Shown one piece after another: positions 50,589-60,669 of a DNA stretch of 64,000 nucleotides. The position numbers were made by a program, and so were the translations under genes. The DNA comes from an uncultured Microbacteriaceae bacterium (GTDB taxonomy: Bacteria; Actinomycetota; Actinomycetes; Actinomycetales; Microbacteriaceae): contig CANKXX010000003.1 in assembly GCA_947487835.1 (NCBI GenBank), positions 434,001-498,000 of the forward strand, read 5' to 3'. Every line of letters starts with the position of its first letter. Positions within the stretch are counted from its first letter, which is position 1. The notes beneath the pieces were generated by a model. The model made no database searches and was not told the DNA's origin. It was given only the letters and a program-made list of their open reading frames with translations.

Positions 50589-51314
50589 CTACTCGAACCA
50601 GCCGGCCGCGTGCCGATCGGTCGGCAGGAAGGTGCGCTCCACCGTGGGCATCGCCCAGCGCACGCCGTTGGCGAGCACCTTGCGCACCTCCGGGTGGTGG
50701 TAGACCGGGAACTCCTGGTCGCCGGGCGAGAAGTAGAACAGCCGCCCGAGACCACGGCGGTACGTCACGCCCGAGCGGAAGATCTCGCCGCCCGAGAACG
50801 AGCTGACGAACAGCAGCTCGTCCGGCACGGGGATGTCGAAGTACTCGCCGTACATCTCCTGCTCGGGGATGATGATCGGGCTGCGCACGCCCTGGGTGAT
50901 GGGATGCGTCGGCGCGACGGTCCAGACCAGCTCCCGCTCACCGTCGTTGCGCCACTTGAGGGAGCACGACGTGCCGAGCAGGCGCTTGAAGATCTTCGAG
51001 AAGTGCCCGGAGTGCAGCACGATGATGCCCATGCCCTCGATGACGTGGCGGTGCACGCGCTCGACGACCTCGTCCGCCACCTGGTCGTGGGCGATGTGCC
51101 CCCACCACAGGAGTACGTCGGTCTGCGCGAGCACCTCCTCGCTCAGTCCGTGCTCCGGCTCGGCGAGCGTGGCCGTGCTCACCTCGACCTCGTCGCCGAG
51201 CTGCTCGCGGAGCCCGTCGGCGATCACGGCGTGGATGCCCTCGGGGTAGTGCGCGAGCACGCGCTCGTCCCCCCGGGTCTCGTGAATGAACTCGTTCCAG
51301 ACGGTGACCCTCAT
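50589..51314 (-). CDS. ThuA-like protein (trehalose-utilization type)
   Basis: This 241-residue protein has the glutamine-amidotransferase-like ThuA fold: [10 protein letters not shown] at the start, [14 protein letters not shown], and [18 protein letters not shown]. Known relatives in rhizobia act in 3-keto-disaccharide metabolism with ThuB. Here it is coupled by ATGA overlap to a Gfo/Idh/MocA dehydrogenase, the same kind of pairing. Substrate unknown. Confidence 0.88.
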   Translation of the reverse strand: MRVTVWNEFIHETRGDERVLAHYPEGIHAVIADGLREQLGDEVEVSTATLAEPEHGLSEEVLAQTDVLLWWGHIAHDQVADEVVERVHRHVIEGMGIIVLHSGHFSKIFKRLLGTSCSLKWRNDGERELVWTVAPTHPITQGVRSPIIIPEQEMYGEYFDIPVPDELLFVSSFSGGEIFRSGVTYRRGLGRLFYFSPGDQEFPVYHHPEVRKVLANGVRWAMPTVERTFLPTDRHAAGWFE

Positions 51315-52453
51315 GCCACTGACACCTCTCTGCCCTCGCGGGCCGACTCGTAGACCGCGTCGAGCACGCGGCTGCGGTGCAGCGCGTAGTCGCCGAAGCT
51401 CGTGCTCCACTCGCCCGACCGGATGGTGGCGAGGAACTCCTCGATGACGGCCTGGTGGTGTCCGGCCGGCACGTGCACGGTTGGCGTGATCGTGACCGGC
51501 TCGCCCTCGAGGTCGGCGTAGAGCCGCAGCGTGTCGTCGGTCGCGTAGTTCTCCACGAACAGGCGGGCGCCGCCGGTGCTGCCGAGGAGCTCGATCGCGA
51601 TGTCGTCGTCGTCCTTCGTGTACCCGGCCCAAGAGGCCTCGAGCTGCAGGCTCCCGCCGCTGTCGAGCCGCAGGAGCGCGCTCGCGAAGTCCTCCACCTC
51701 GAACAGGTGGCCGGTGCCCGTGGTCTTCGTGCCCTGCCGGCCGCCGCGGCCGTGCTTGCCGAGCTCGCTGTAGGCGACGGCGCTCACGCTGGTGACCCTC
51801 GGCTCGCCGAGCAGGTACAGCGCGATGTCGAGCACGTGCGAGCCGAGGTCGACGAGTGGTCCGCCGCCGGCGAGCGCCTTGCTGGTGAACCAGGAGCCGA
51901 GCCCGGGGATGCCGCGGCGCCGGGTCCAGCTGGCCCGCGCGTGGTAGACCGAGCCGAGCGGCCCGGACTCCAGGTACCGCGCGAGGTACTGCACGTCGGC
52001 ACGCCTGCGGTGGTTGTAGGCGATCTCGAGCACCCGGTTGGCCGAGCGGGCCGCATCCACCATCTCGGCGGCTTGCGCGCCGGTCGGGGCGAGTGGCTTC
52101 TCGCAGAACACGTGCTTGCCGGACTGGAGCGCGGCGAGCGCGATGGGGTGGTGCAGGAAGTTCGGCGTGCCGATGGAGACGATGTCGAGGTCGTCCCGCG
52201 CGACCAGGTCCTCCCAGTCGGCATAGAGGTCGGGCACCCCGCGGGTCTCCCCCAGCATGGCGAGCCGTTCGCTCTCCTGGCCCGCGAGAGCGACGACCTC
52301 GACGCCCGGCAGTGCCGTGTACGCGTCGAGGTGGGTCGTGCCCGCGAAACCGAGGCCGACGACGCCGGCGCGCAGCACGCGGTCCGGATCGGCCCCCTCC
52401 GCGGAGTCGGATCGTGCCGGGGTGGTGTCAGGGTCCTCGCTGGCTGATGACAT
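51311..52453 (-). CDS. Gfo/Idh/MocA-family oxidoreductase (ThuB-like partner)
   Basis: This 380-residue NAD(P)-dependent sugar dehydrogenase has the Rossmann loop [15 protein letters not shown] and the family motif [16 protein letters not shown] with Lys. With ThuA it forms a two-gene unit that may oxidise the 3-position of a sugar or disaccharide. CAGGCT (52460-52465, minus strand) lies 6 nt before the ATG, suggesting leaderless expression. No sugar transporter is adjacent. Confidence 0.87.
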   Translation of the reverse strand: MSSASEDPDTTPARSDSAEGADPDRVLRAGVVGLGFAGTTHLDAYTALPGVEVVALAGQESERLAMLGETRGVPDLYADWEDLVARDDLDIVSIGTPNFLHHPIALAALQSGKHVFCEKPLAPTGAQAAEMVDAARSANRVLEIAYNHRRRADVQYLARYLESGPLGSVYHARASWTRRRGIPGLGSWFTSKALAGGGPLVDLGSHVLDIALYLLGEPRVTSVSAVAYSELGKHGRGGRQGTKTTGTGHLFEVEDFASALLRLDSGGSLQLEASWAGYTKDDDDIAIELLGSTGGARLFVENYATDDTLRLYADLEGEPVTITPTVHVPAGHHQAVIEEFLATIRSGEWSTSFGDYALHRSRVLDAVYESAREGREVSVA

Positions 52454-52589
52454 GCTGCAAGCCTGGCATCATCGGGACCGGATTCCTAAGCGCGGCGGGC
52501 AGCGCGGGCGCACCGCGCCGAGCACATTCCGGTAGGGCGCCGGGGACACGGACGGCGGTGGGTACGGGACCGCGAGAGGGGGATGGGGC

Positions 52590-53975
52590 ATGACGGGCAC
52601 GACGCGGGCAGCGGGCAGGCCGGGCGGATCGGGCAGGCCGGGTGGACGCGCGCTCGACCGGGACATCCTCGCCCTGGCGGTACCCGCCCTCGGCGCGCTC
52701 GTGGCGGAGCCCCTCTTCCTCCTCACCGACACGGCCCTCGTGGGGCACCTGGGCGCGGTGCCGCTCGCGGGGCTCGGCATCGCGGGCGCGATCCTGCAGT
52801 CGGTCGTCGGGCTCCTGATCTTCCTCGCCTACGCGACGACGCCCGCGGTCGCCAGGCGGCTGGGCGCGGGTGACCGCCCCGGCGCGATCCGGGCGGGTAT
52901 CGACGGCATGTGGCTCGCCCTGATCCTCGGGGTCGTTCTCGCCCTCGCCGGGCTTCCCGCTGCCGGCCCGCTGACCTCCGCGTTCGGCGGCGGCCGGGCG
53001 GTGACGGAGGCCGCGACGACCTACCTCACCATCTCTCTGGCCGGGCTCCCGGCCATGCTCCTGGTGATCGCGGCGAGCGGTCTCCTGCGCGGCCTGCAGG
53101 ACACGCGCACGCCGCTCGTCGTGGCCGGCCTCGGCTTCCTCGTGAACGCGGTGCTGAACGCCGTGCTGATCTACGGGGCAGGGCTCGGCATCGCGGGCTC
53201 CGCCCTCGGCACGGTGCTCGCTCAGTGGGGCATGGCGGCCGTCTATCTCGCGATCGCGCTGCGGGCCGCGCGCTCGGTCGGCGTCGGCATCGGCCCGGGG
53301 TGGTCGGGGGTCACAGGTGCGGCGGCATCCGGCGGCTGGTTGCTGCTGCGCACGGCGTCCCTCCGCGCCGCGCTCCTCGCGACCGTGTTCGCGGGCGCCG
53401 CCCTCGGGGTGCGGGAGCTCGCCGCGCTGCAGATCGCGCTCACCCTGTTCTCGACGCTCGCGTTCGTGCTGGATGCGCTGGCCATCGCCGGTCAGGCGAT
53501 GATCGGACACGGGCTCGGCGCCGCCGACGTGCCCCGGGTCACCGCCATCACGCGCCGCCTCATCGCCTGGGGCGTCTGGGGCGGAGCCGGCCTGGGCGCG
53601 GTCCTCGCGTGCCTCTCGGGCGTGCTGCCGGGCGTCTTCACGTCCGACCCGGAGGTCGCGGGGCTGCTCTCGGCGACCGTGCTGGTGATGGCGATCGGCA
53701 TCCCGCTCGCCGGTTACGTCTTCGTGCTCGACGGGGTGCTCATCGGCGCGGGCGACGGGCGCTACCTCGCCTGGACCGGACTCGTGAACCTGGCGGTCTA
53801 CCTCCCGCTGCTCGCGCTCGCGTCGACGTCGGGGCTCGAGGGTGTTCCGGCCCTCGTCGCCCTGTGGCTCGCGTTCGGTCTGGGCTACATCGGCGCCCGC
53901 GCCGTCACCCTGGGCCTTCGTGCCCGGGGCGGCGCGTGGCTCGTCGCGGGCCCCGATCGGTCGCCCGACCGGTAG
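52590..53975 (+). CDS. MATE-family efflux transporter (DinF subgroup)
   Basis: This 461-residue transporter has about 12 membrane helices with the DinF/MATE repeats: LTDTALVGHLGAVPLAGLGI in the first half and GLGAADVPRVTAITRRLIAW in the second. The family exports drugs or oxidised compounds by Na+/H+ antiport. A Gly/Arg-rich N-terminal 20 residues precede the first helix. GAGGGGGAT lies before the ATG. The end of the gene contains the only canonical upstream start for the following MFS gene. Confidence 0.9.
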   Translation: MTGTTRAAGRPGGSGRPGGRALDRDILALAVPALGALVAEPLFLLTDTALVGHLGAVPLAGLGIAGAILQSVVGLLIFLAYATTPAVARRLGAGDRPGAIRAGIDGMWLALILGVVLALAGLPAAGPLTSAFGGGRAVTEAATTYLTISLAGLPAMLLVIAASGLLRGLQDTRTPLVVAGLGFLVNAVLNAVLIYGAGLGIAGSALGTVLAQWGMAAVYLAIALRAARSVGVGIGPGWSGVTGAAASGGWLLLRTASLRAALLATVFAGAALGVRELAALQIALTLFSTLAFVLDALAIAGQAMIGHGLGAADVPRVTAITRRLIAWGVWGGAGLGAVLACLSGVLPGVFTSDPEVAGLLSATVLVMAIGIPLAGYVFVLDGVLIGAGDGRYLAWTGLVNLAVYLPLLALASTSGLEGVPALVALWLAFGLGYIGARAVTLGLRARGGAWLVAGPDRSPDR

Positions 53976-54054
53976 CGTTATCAGCGGCGCCGACCGGGGA
54001 GTCGCGCCGCCATCCGCACCGGATCCCGCTCACGCAGGAAGCACAGGTTCTGCC

Positions 54055-55305
54055 ATCGCCGACACGACCGAACGCCACGCGCCGACGCCGGGCGCGGACA
54101 TCCCGCGCCGCCAGGCGACGGCCTGGCGCAACGCCCTGTTCGTCATCTTCTTCCTGTCCGGCATCGGGCTGGCCAGCTGGGTCTCCCGCGTCCCCGCCGT
54201 CCGTGATGCGCTGGGCGCGTCCACGCTCGAAATGGGCGCCCTCATCTTCGGGCTCGCCGCGGGATCCATCGTCGGCCTGCTCGCCTCGAGTCACATCCTC
54301 GCCCGCTTCGGGGCCAAGGTGACGATGGTCGCGTGCCTCATCGGCGGTCCGATCGGCTTCCTGCTGGCCGGCATCGGCGCGACCGTCGGCCCCTCGTTCC
54401 TGCTCATCTTCGCCGGCCTCGCGATCTTCGGCGCCGGCAGCGGCATGTGCGACGTCGCCATGAACGTGTCGGGCGCCGCGAACGAGCGCGTGCTCGGCAG
54501 CACCGTGATGCCGCTGTACCACGCCGCGTTCAGCCTCGGCACGGTCGCCGGGGCGGGCGCTGGCGCACTTGCCGAGGGCGGGAACGTGCCGATTGCGGTG
54601 CACACCGCCGTCATCGCCGCCGTCATGATGGCCGCCGCCATCGCCTCCGCCCGCTTCGTGCTGCACGAGAACGTGGCGCACGACACGACGGACGCGCAGG
54701 GCAACCCGACCGAGAGCACCTGGCGCAGCCGCCTCGCCATCTGGCGCGACCCGCGCACCATCCTCATCGGCCTCATCATCCTCGGCATGGCGTTCGCCGA
54801 GGGGTCCGCGAACGACTGGCTCGCACTGGCCATGGTGGACGGCCACGGCGTCGACAACACGACCGGTGCCCTCGTGTTCGGCGTGTTCGTCACGGCCATG
54901 ACCGTGGGCCGGATCGCGGGCGTCCCCCTGCTCGACCGCTACGGCCGGGTACCCGTGCTGCGGGTCTCCGCCGTGTTCGCCGCCGTCGGGCTGCTCCTCG
55001 TGATCTTCGGCCCGGTGCCCGCGATCGCGGTCGTCGGCGTCGTGCTCTGGGGCCTCGGCTCCGCGCTCGGCTTCCCGGTCGGCATGTCCGCCGCGGCGGA
55101 CGACCCGCGCACGGCCGGTGCCCGAGTGAGCGCCGTGGCGACCATCGGGTACTGCGCGTTCCTCGTCGGGCCGCCCGCCATCGGCTTCCTGGGTGAGCAC
55201 TTCGGCCTGCTGAACGGCCTGCTCGTCGTGCTGATCCTCGTCGCCGTCGCGGGCATCGTGTCCGGCTCCGCGCGCGAGCCGGAGCAGGCTGACCGCGCGG
55301 CCTGA
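54055..55305 (+). CDS. MFS transporter with no canonical start codon at the expected place
   Basis: The product has about 12 membrane helices and the motif [20 protein letters not shown], typical of MFS carriers related to YbjJ-type proteins; substrate unknown. Between the MATE stop (53975) and the first helix the frame has no ATG, GTG or TTG. The best site by context is ATC at 54055 (GCCATCGCC, one base from GCCATGGCC), giving 416 residues beginning with ADTTERHAP. The alternative GTG at 53920 lies inside the MATE gene and adds 45 residues. ATC as start is known but rare, so this may be a mutated start or an assembly error. Confidence 0.75.
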   Translation: MADTTERHAPTPGADIPRRQATAWRNALFVIFFLSGIGLASWVSRVPAVRDALGASTLEMGALIFGLAAGSIVGLLASSHILARFGAKVTMVACLIGGPIGFLLAGIGATVGPSFLLIFAGLAIFGAGSGMCDVAMNVSGAANERVLGSTVMPLYHAAFSLGTVAGAGAGALAEGGNVPIAVHTAVIAAVMMAAAIASARFVLHENVAHDTTDAQGNPTESTWRSRLAIWRDPRTILIGLIILGMAFAEGSANDWLALAMVDGHGVDNTTGALVFGVFVTAMTVGRIAGVPLLDRYGRVPVLRVSAVFAAVGLLLVIFGPVPAIAVVGVVLWGLGSALGFPVGMSAAADDPRTAGARVSAVATIGYCAFLVGPPAIGFLGEHFGLLNGLLVVLILVAVAGIVSGSAREPEQADRAA

Positions 55306-55406
55306 CCGGCCACGGCGGATGGTGGGCAGGTGACCGGGCGCCGGGCGCGGCGCGTTTCCCTCGCCGGGGAACGGGACCCGCCCGATGCGCGGTTAAGCTC
55401 GTTGCC

Positions 55407-56102
55407 GTGCGTCTCGTCATTGCCCGCTGTTCCGTCGACTACGCAGGGCGCCTGAGCGCGCACCTGCCCCTCGCCACGCGCCTGCTCGTGCTCAAGGCCG
55501 ACGGGAGCCTGCTCGTGCACTCCGACGGCGGCTCCTACAAGCCGCTCAACTGGATGAGCCCGCCCGCGGTGTTCAGCACGCTGGAGCCGGACGAGACCCA
55601 GGCCGAGGCCGGTGTCACCCAGGTCTGGCGCGTGAGTCAGGCCAAGACCGCGGACATGCTCGTCGTCTCCATCCACGAGGTGCTGCACGACACCGAGCAC
55701 GACCTCGGCGTCGACCCCGGGCTGCAGAAGGACGGCGTCGAGGCCCACCTGCAGAAGCTCCTCGCGGAGCAGATCGACCTGCTGGGCGAGGGCCACACGC
55801 TGGTGCGCCGGGAGTACATGACGGCCATCGGTCCGGTGGACATCCTCGCCCGGGACGCGGAGGGCCGCTCGGTCGCGGTGGAGCTGAAGCGCCGCGGCGA
55901 CATCGACGGTGTCGAGCAGCTCACCCGGTACCTGGAGCTCATGAACCGCGACCCGCACCTCGCTCCCGTGCAGGGCGTGTTCGCGGCCCAGGAGATCAAG
56001 CCACAGGCGCGCACCCTCGCTCAGGACCGCGGCATCCGCTGTCTCGTGCTCGACTACGACGCCATGCGCGGCCTGGACGACTCGCACCTCCGGCTGTTCT
56101 GA
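55407..56102 (+). CDS. nucS: Mismatch-specific endonuclease NucS (EndoMS)
   Basis: This 231-residue nuclease takes the place of MutS/MutL in most actinobacteria and cuts at mismatches. The C-terminal RecB-like site is present ([11 protein letters not shown] then [20 protein letters not shown]), and the N-terminal domain begins [15 protein letters not shown]. The C-terminal DSHLRLF fits the known sliding-clamp-binding tail. GTG 55407 follows TAAGCT (55394-55399) by 7 nt: leaderless. Confidence 0.96.
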   Translation: MRLVIARCSVDYAGRLSAHLPLATRLLVLKADGSLLVHSDGGSYKPLNWMSPPAVFSTLEPDETQAEAGVTQVWRVSQAKTADMLVVSIHEVLHDTEHDLGVDPGLQKDGVEAHLQKLLAEQIDLLGEGHTLVRREYMTAIGPVDILARDAEGRSVAVELKRRGDIDGVEQLTRYLELMNRDPHLAPVQGVFAAQEIKPQARTLAQDRGIRCLVLDYDAMRGLDDSHLRLF

Positions 56103-56157
56103 CGCCCTCGGCCCGCCTGCCCGGCCTCGCGCAGGGCGGGCGAATAGGATCGGCGGA

Positions 56158-56835
56158 GTGAGCACCTTCGCCCCGGCAGTCCTGACCAAGCCGTGGACCT
56201 GCATCCTGTTCGACCTCGACGGCACCATCACGGACTCGGCCTCGGGCATCACCTCGCGCCTCGCCGTGACCCTGGAGCGCATGGGGCTGCCCGTCCCGGC
56301 GCCCGAGGGGCTGCTGCGATACGTGGGACCGCCCATCCTCGACGCGTTCCGGGACTTCGCCGGGATGGACGAGAGGCAGAGCAGGCAGGCGCTCAAGATC
56401 TACCGCCAGCTGGCACACCAGGACCTGACCGAGGGCATCACCGTCTACCCCGGCATCCCCGAGTTGCTGCGCGACGTGCACCGCGCGGGCATCCCGCTGT
56501 CGCTCGCGACGTCGAAGCCCGAGTCGCAGGCGATGCCCATCCTCGAGCACTTCGATCTGATCAAGCGCTTCACCGAGATCGCCGGTGCGACCGACGACGA
56601 GTCGAGGAGCGCGAAGGCGGACGTCGTGGCGGAGGCGCTGCGCCGGCTCCGCGAGAAGCACGTGAGTCTCGAGCGCGTGATCATGGTCGGCGACCGCGAG
56701 CACGACATCCAGGGTGCCGCCGCCCACGACGTGCCGACCATCCACGTCGCCTGGGGCTACGGCACGCCCGCGGAGGCCGAGGGGGCCGTGGCGATCGCCC
56801 ACTCCGTGGACGAGCTGCGCGCGCTGCTCCTCTAG
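56158..56835 (+). CDS. HAD hydrolase, phosphoglycolate-phosphatase-like
   Basis: This 225-residue protein has HAD motif I FDLDGTITDS with nucleophile Asp, a helical cap, the Ser/Thr motif SLATSKPES and motif IV MVGDREHD. It resembles 5'-nucleotidase/phosphoglycolate phosphatase types (Gph-like). GTG 56158 follows TAGGAT (56145-56150) by 7 nt: leaderless. Confidence 0.87.
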   Translation: MSTFAPAVLTKPWTCILFDLDGTITDSASGITSRLAVTLERMGLPVPAPEGLLRYVGPPILDAFRDFAGMDERQSRQALKIYRQLAHQDLTEGITVYPGIPELLRDVHRAGIPLSLATSKPESQAMPILEHFDLIKRFTEIAGATDDESRSAKADVVAEALRRLREKHVSLERVIMVGDREHDIQGAAAHDVPTIHVAWGYGTPAEAEGAVAIAHSVDELRALLL

Positions 56836-56914
56836 CACCGGCGCCGCCGCAGGACTCTCCACAGGCTGCATCCCGGGCGTCGGTCGTGTCGGTGGTCGCG
56901 GCCAGACTCCTCGC

Positions 56915-57367
56915 ATGACCAAGCGCTCCCCCACCCTCGCCCCGCTGTTCGACGTCTTCTTCCGCGACCAGGTCGACGGCCAGTCCCCCGCCGCGGCCAC
57001 TCGCACGCGCGCCGTCCGGGCCGACCTGGAGGCCTACCTCGACGAGCACGCGGATGCCACCCTCACCACGGGCTCCCTGGCGCTGCTGAACGCCGAGCGC
57101 GAGTTCTCGCCCCGGGGCGCGTTCGTGCGCACGATGCACGCCGACGACCTCCTCTTCGCGCTGCCCGGCTACGTCGCGCCCGAGCACCGCATGCGCACCC
57201 CCGCCGCCGCCCGATCCCAGGTCGTGCTCGTCGGACGGCTCGCGCAGTGGCTGTGGACCGAGGGCCACCTTCCGCACCAGGGGCTGGAGTGCGGCATCCA
57301 CGAGCTGGAGGCCGCGCTGTCCCGGGCGAGGCGCGAGCTCTCCGCAACGGGCAAGGCCGCGCGCTGA
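56915..57367 (+). CDS. Conserved-looking hypothetical protein, 150 residues
   Basis: I do not recognise a family. The product is soluble and mostly helical, with no signal peptide, membrane helix or cysteine cluster. It contains LLNAEREFSPRGAFVRTM and a C-terminal helix rich in Arg/Glu/Ala. ATG 56915 follows CAGACT (56903-56908) by 6 nt, the same leaderless promoter layout as its neighbours, which supports that it is a real gene. Confidence 0.65.
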   Translation: MTKRSPTLAPLFDVFFRDQVDGQSPAAATRTRAVRADLEAYLDEHADATLTTGSLALLNAEREFSPRGAFVRTMHADDLLFALPGYVAPEHRMRTPAAARSQVVLVGRLAQWLWTEGHLPHQGLECGIHELEAALSRARRELSATGKAAR

Positions 57368-57482
57368 CCGACGGCGAGCATCCGGCGGCGCTCGGGAGCG
57401 CTCACGGGGTCGGAACTCACGACGCGTCCGCTCGCGGGCGGCATCCCACTCCTCTGGAACAAGCGACTGAGACAATCGACGG

Positions 57483-58598
57483 GTGACTGAAGCAGCCGAC
57501 CGCGCGTCCCGGTCCTCCGCGTCCCGGTCCTCCGCGTCCCCGGCGGACGTGCGCCGGTGGCGCCGCTACCTGGCCGACGAGCACGCCGAGGCGGCGGTGT
57601 ACCGCGACCTCGCGAGCCGCCGCACCGGCGAGGAGCGGGAGATCCTGCTCGAGCTGGCCGAGGCGGAGAAGCGGCACGCCGCGCACTGGCTCGAGCTGCT
57701 CGGCGACCGCGTCGGCAAGCCCCGCCGCGGCGACATCCGCACCCGGCTGCTCGGCTTCCTCGCCCGCCGCTTCGGCTCGGTCTTCGTGCTCGCGCTCGCG
57801 CAGCGCGCCGAGGCCCGCTCGCCCTACGAGTCCGACGCTGACGCGACCGACCGCATGGCCGCGGACGAGCGCATCCACGAGGAGGTGCTGCGCGGTCTGG
57901 CGACGCGCGGCCGCAACCGGCTGTCGGGAACCTTCCGCGCGGCGGTGTTCGGCGCGAACGACGGCCTGGTGAGCAATCTCGCTCTCGTGCTCGGCGTGAG
58001 CGCCACCGGCCTGCCCACCCCCGCCGTGCTCGCCACGGGCGTCGCCGGGCTCCTCGCCGGGGCCCTGTCGATGGGCGCGGGCGAGTACGTGTCGGTGCGG
58101 TCGCAGCGCGAGCTCCTCGACGCGTCCACCCCGAACCCCGAGGCGAAGCGCGCCCTGCCGCACCTCGACGTCGACGCCAACGAGCTGACCCTGGTCTACC
58201 GCGCGCGCGGCATGAGCCCGGAGGCGGCGCGGGAGCACGCCGCCGAGGTCCTCGCCGATCTGCGGCCCGGGCGACCCGCGTCGCCCACGGCGCCGATCGC
58301 GCTGGTCGAGCACGAGGCGATCGGCACCGGCATGAGCGCCGCCCTCTCGAGCTTCTGCTTCTTCGCGTCCGGCGCCGCCATCCCGGTGCTGCCGTACCTC
58401 TTCGGCCTCGGCGGCACGGCGGCCGTCCTCGTCGCCTCCGTGCTCGTCGGCATCGCCCTGCTCGGCACGGGCGCCGTCGTGGGCCTGCTGTCCGGCGGCC
58501 CGCCGCTCGCCCGCGCGCTGCGCCAGCTCGCGATCGGCTTCGGCGCGGCGGGGGCAACCTATGCGCTCGGCCTCCTCTTCAACACGACGGTCGCCTAG
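57483..58598 (+). CDS. VIT1/CCC1 transporter with N-terminal ferritin-like domain
   Basis: This 371-residue protein combines a ferritin-like helical domain (residues 22-140, EHAEAAVYRDLASRR and AEAEKRHAAHWLELLG, with Glu/His metal ligands) with a five-helix VIT1/CCC1 iron/manganese transporter domain (AAVFGANDGLVSNLALVLGV, GALSMGAGEYVSVRSQREL). It likely moves Fe2+ or Mn2+ out of the cytoplasm. The N-terminus has a Ser/Arg repeat (RSSASRSSAS). GTG 57483 follows GACAAT (57471-57476) by 6 nt: leaderless. Confidence 0.9.
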   Translation: MTEAADRASRSSASRSSASPADVRRWRRYLADEHAEAAVYRDLASRRTGEEREILLELAEAEKRHAAHWLELLGDRVGKPRRGDIRTRLLGFLARRFGSVFVLALAQRAEARSPYESDADATDRMAADERIHEEVLRGLATRGRNRLSGTFRAAVFGANDGLVSNLALVLGVSATGLPTPAVLATGVAGLLAGALSMGAGEYVSVRSQRELLDASTPNPEAKRALPHLDVDANELTLVYRARGMSPEAAREHAAEVLADLRPGRPASPTAPIALVEHEAIGTGMSAALSSFCFFASGAAIPVLPYLFGLGGTAAVLVASVLVGIALLGTGAVVGLLSGGPPLARALRQLAIGFGAAGATYALGLLFNTTVA

Positions 58599-58629
58599 CG
58601 CCCCCATACCCTCCCGACGCCGCGCCCCC

Positions 58630-58656
58630 ACGGTCCCTGAGCCTGTCGAAGGAACG
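58630..58656. repeat. Repeat family 4, single copy (direct orientation)
   Basis: ACGGTCCCTGAGCCTGTCGA followed by AGGAACG matches the core after ctaD with one change. It lies between the VIT1 gene and a HAD hydrolase gene. Confidence 0.82.
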
Positions 58657-58758
58657 CGACCTGACCTTCCCGCGCCCGGCGCGCGGGCACACTGCGCACG
58701 GGGCCGCGGGCGCGCCTACGCTGAAACGCTCCCCCGTTCTTCCCGTGAAGGAGTCGTC

Positions 58759-59424
58759 GTGCCCGTGTCCGCCGTCCTGTTCGACATCGATGGAACCCTC
58801 GTCGACTCCAACTACCTGCACGTCGACGCCTGGGAACGGGCCGCGGCGGATGCGGGCTTCCCGGTGAGCGCGTGGCACCTCCACCGGGCCATCGGCAAGG
58901 ACTCGGCGATGCTCCTCGAGACCGTGCTGGCCGACGCGACCGACGAGCAGCGTGACCGCACGAAGGAGCTCCACGCGGAGTACTACGAAGCCCTGGCCCC
59001 GCGGCTGAAGGTGCTGCCGGGCGCCCGGGAGCTGCTGGCCGCCGTAGCCGAGCAGGGCATGCGGGTCGTGCTCGCCACGTCCGCCCCGGAGGAGGAGCTG
59101 AAGCTCCTGAGGAAGGTCCTGGAAGCGGAGGACGTCGTCTGGGCCGTCACCTCGTCGTCGGACGTGGAGACCGCCAAGCCCGAGCCCGACGTCGTCGAGG
59201 TGGCGCTCGAGAAGGGTGAGACGGCTGCCGACGACGCCATCTTCGTGGGCGACAGCATCTGGGACATCAAGTCGGCGGCGGCTGCGGGGGTCGCGACGGT
59301 CGGGCTGCGCAGCGGCGGAATCTCGGAGGAGGAGCTGCGGGGCGCCGGGGCGATCGCCGTATACGACGACCCCGCGGACCTGCTCGCGCACCTGGACGAG
59401 AGTCCGCTCGGCCGCTCGGCATAG
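58759..59424 (+). CDS. HAD hydrolase, beta-phosphoglucomutase-like
   Basis: This 221-residue protein has motif I FDIDGTLVDSNYLHVDAW, the cap-1 helix region, motif II ATSAP and motif IV FVGDSIWDIKSAAAAGV. It is a phosphatase or phosphomutase acting on a small sugar phosphate. GTG 58759 has GAAGGAG 5 nt upstream. Its TAG stop at 59424 is directly followed by the ATG of an MFS gene, so the two are co-transcribed. Confidence 0.87.
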   Translation: MPVSAVLFDIDGTLVDSNYLHVDAWERAAADAGFPVSAWHLHRAIGKDSAMLLETVLADATDEQRDRTKELHAEYYEALAPRLKVLPGARELLAAVAEQGMRVVLATSAPEEELKLLRKVLEAEDVVWAVTSSSDVETAKPEPDVVEVALEKGETAADDAIFVGDSIWDIKSAAAAGVATVGLRSGGISEEELRGAGAIAVYDDPADLLAHLDESPLGRSA

Positions 59425-60642
59425 ATGACCGAGGCAGCACCGCACTGGCGGCGATCCCGCGCCCTCTACTTCACCGGGTCGACGGTGGCCCGCGTCGGCA
59501 GCGAGGTGTCGGCGCCCGCCGTGCTGCTCTTCGGGCTCGCCGCCTCCGGGTCAGCCCGCACCGCGGCCCTGCTGTACTCCGCGATCACCGTGGCGGCCGT
59601 CGTGGGCGGCCCGCTCCTCGGACTCCTTCTCGACCGGGCGAAGCGGCCCGGTCTGGTGCTCGCCTTCGCCCTCGCCGCCTATGCCGCCGGGCTCGCCACC
59701 ATCATCCTGGCCTGGGGCGTGCTGCCCTGGGCCGCCGTGCTCGTCGTCGCCGTGCTGACCGGGCTGTTCGGCCCCGCGACGGCCGGTGGCTGGTCGTCGC
59801 AGCTCACGCGCATCGTGCCCCGCGACCACCTCCGCTCCGGCAACGCACTTGACGCCGCGACCTACAACCTCGCCGGACTCCTCGGGCCGGCGGGCGCTGC
59901 GGTGATCGCCGGGCTTCTCAACGCGACGGCCGCCATGACGGCGGCGGTCGTCCTCATCGTGGCGGCGGCGCCCGCCGCACTGCGGCTCTCCCTCACCGGC
60001 GCGCCCCGGGAGGGCCGGCGCACCATCGGGTCCCTTGCCGAGGACCTCGTCGACGGATTCCGCCCGCTCGTGACCGTGCCCGCGCTCCGCGGCGCGACCC
60101 TCGGGTCCTGTATCTCGATGGTCGGCTTCGGCATGTTCTTCGTCGCCTGCCCGCTGCTCGGGGAGCTGGTGTTCGGCCGGGCGAGCGACGGCGCGCTGCT
60201 GCTCGCACTCCTGGCTGCCACCGCGCTGCTGGCCACCGTCGCCACCGCCCGCTGGCCCCTGCCGCTCTCCGCCGACCGCACGTTCCTGATCGGCACGGTC
60301 GTCATCGGGGTGGGGCTCGCCGTCGCCTCCGTCGCCACCTCGCCGGTGCCGCTGCTGGTCGCCGTCGCGGTCGTGGGCCTGGCGGACGGTCCGCAGCTGG
60401 CCGCCCTGTTCAGCATCCGCCACCGGGAGGCGACCTCGGCCAACCGGGGGCAGGTGTTCACGACCGCCTCGAGCCTCAAGATCAGCTGCGCCGCGGCGGG
60501 CGGTGCGATCGCGGGCGTCCTGGCGGAGTATTCCGTGCCGGGCATACTCGTCGCGGCGACCGCGGCCCAGCTGCTCGCGGTCGTCGTCGCAGTAGCCGCG
60601 GGGATGCCGGTCCGCACCCCGAAGCCGGGCACAGCAGGCTGA
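59425..60642 (+). CDS. MFS transporter
   Basis: This 405-residue protein has 12 predicted membrane helices in the MFS pattern, with the motif A-like GLLLDRAKRPG between helices 2 and 3 and a long central loop near residue 190 (TGAPREGRRTIGSLAEDL). It may be an efflux carrier of the Bcr/EntS type; substrate unknown. It starts at the base after the HAD stop. A family 1 palindrome lies after its stop. Confidence 0.85.
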   Translation: MTEAAPHWRRSRALYFTGSTVARVGSEVSAPAVLLFGLAASGSARTAALLYSAITVAAVVGGPLLGLLLDRAKRPGLVLAFALAAYAAGLATIILAWGVLPWAAVLVVAVLTGLFGPATAGGWSSQLTRIVPRDHLRSGNALDAATYNLAGLLGPAGAAVIAGLLNATAAMTAAVVLIVAAAPAALRLSLTGAPREGRRTIGSLAEDLVDGFRPLVTVPALRGATLGSCISMVGFGMFFVACPLLGELVFGRASDGALLLALLAATALLATVATARWPLPLSADRTFLIGTVVIGVGLAVASVATSPVPLLVAVAVVGLADGPQLAALFSIRHREATSANRGQVFTTASSLKISCAAAGGAIAGVLAEYSVPGILVAATAAQLLAVVVAVAAGMPVRTPKPGTAG

Positions 60643-60669
60643 CGCCCCTACCGCGCCCCGGCCAGGTCC

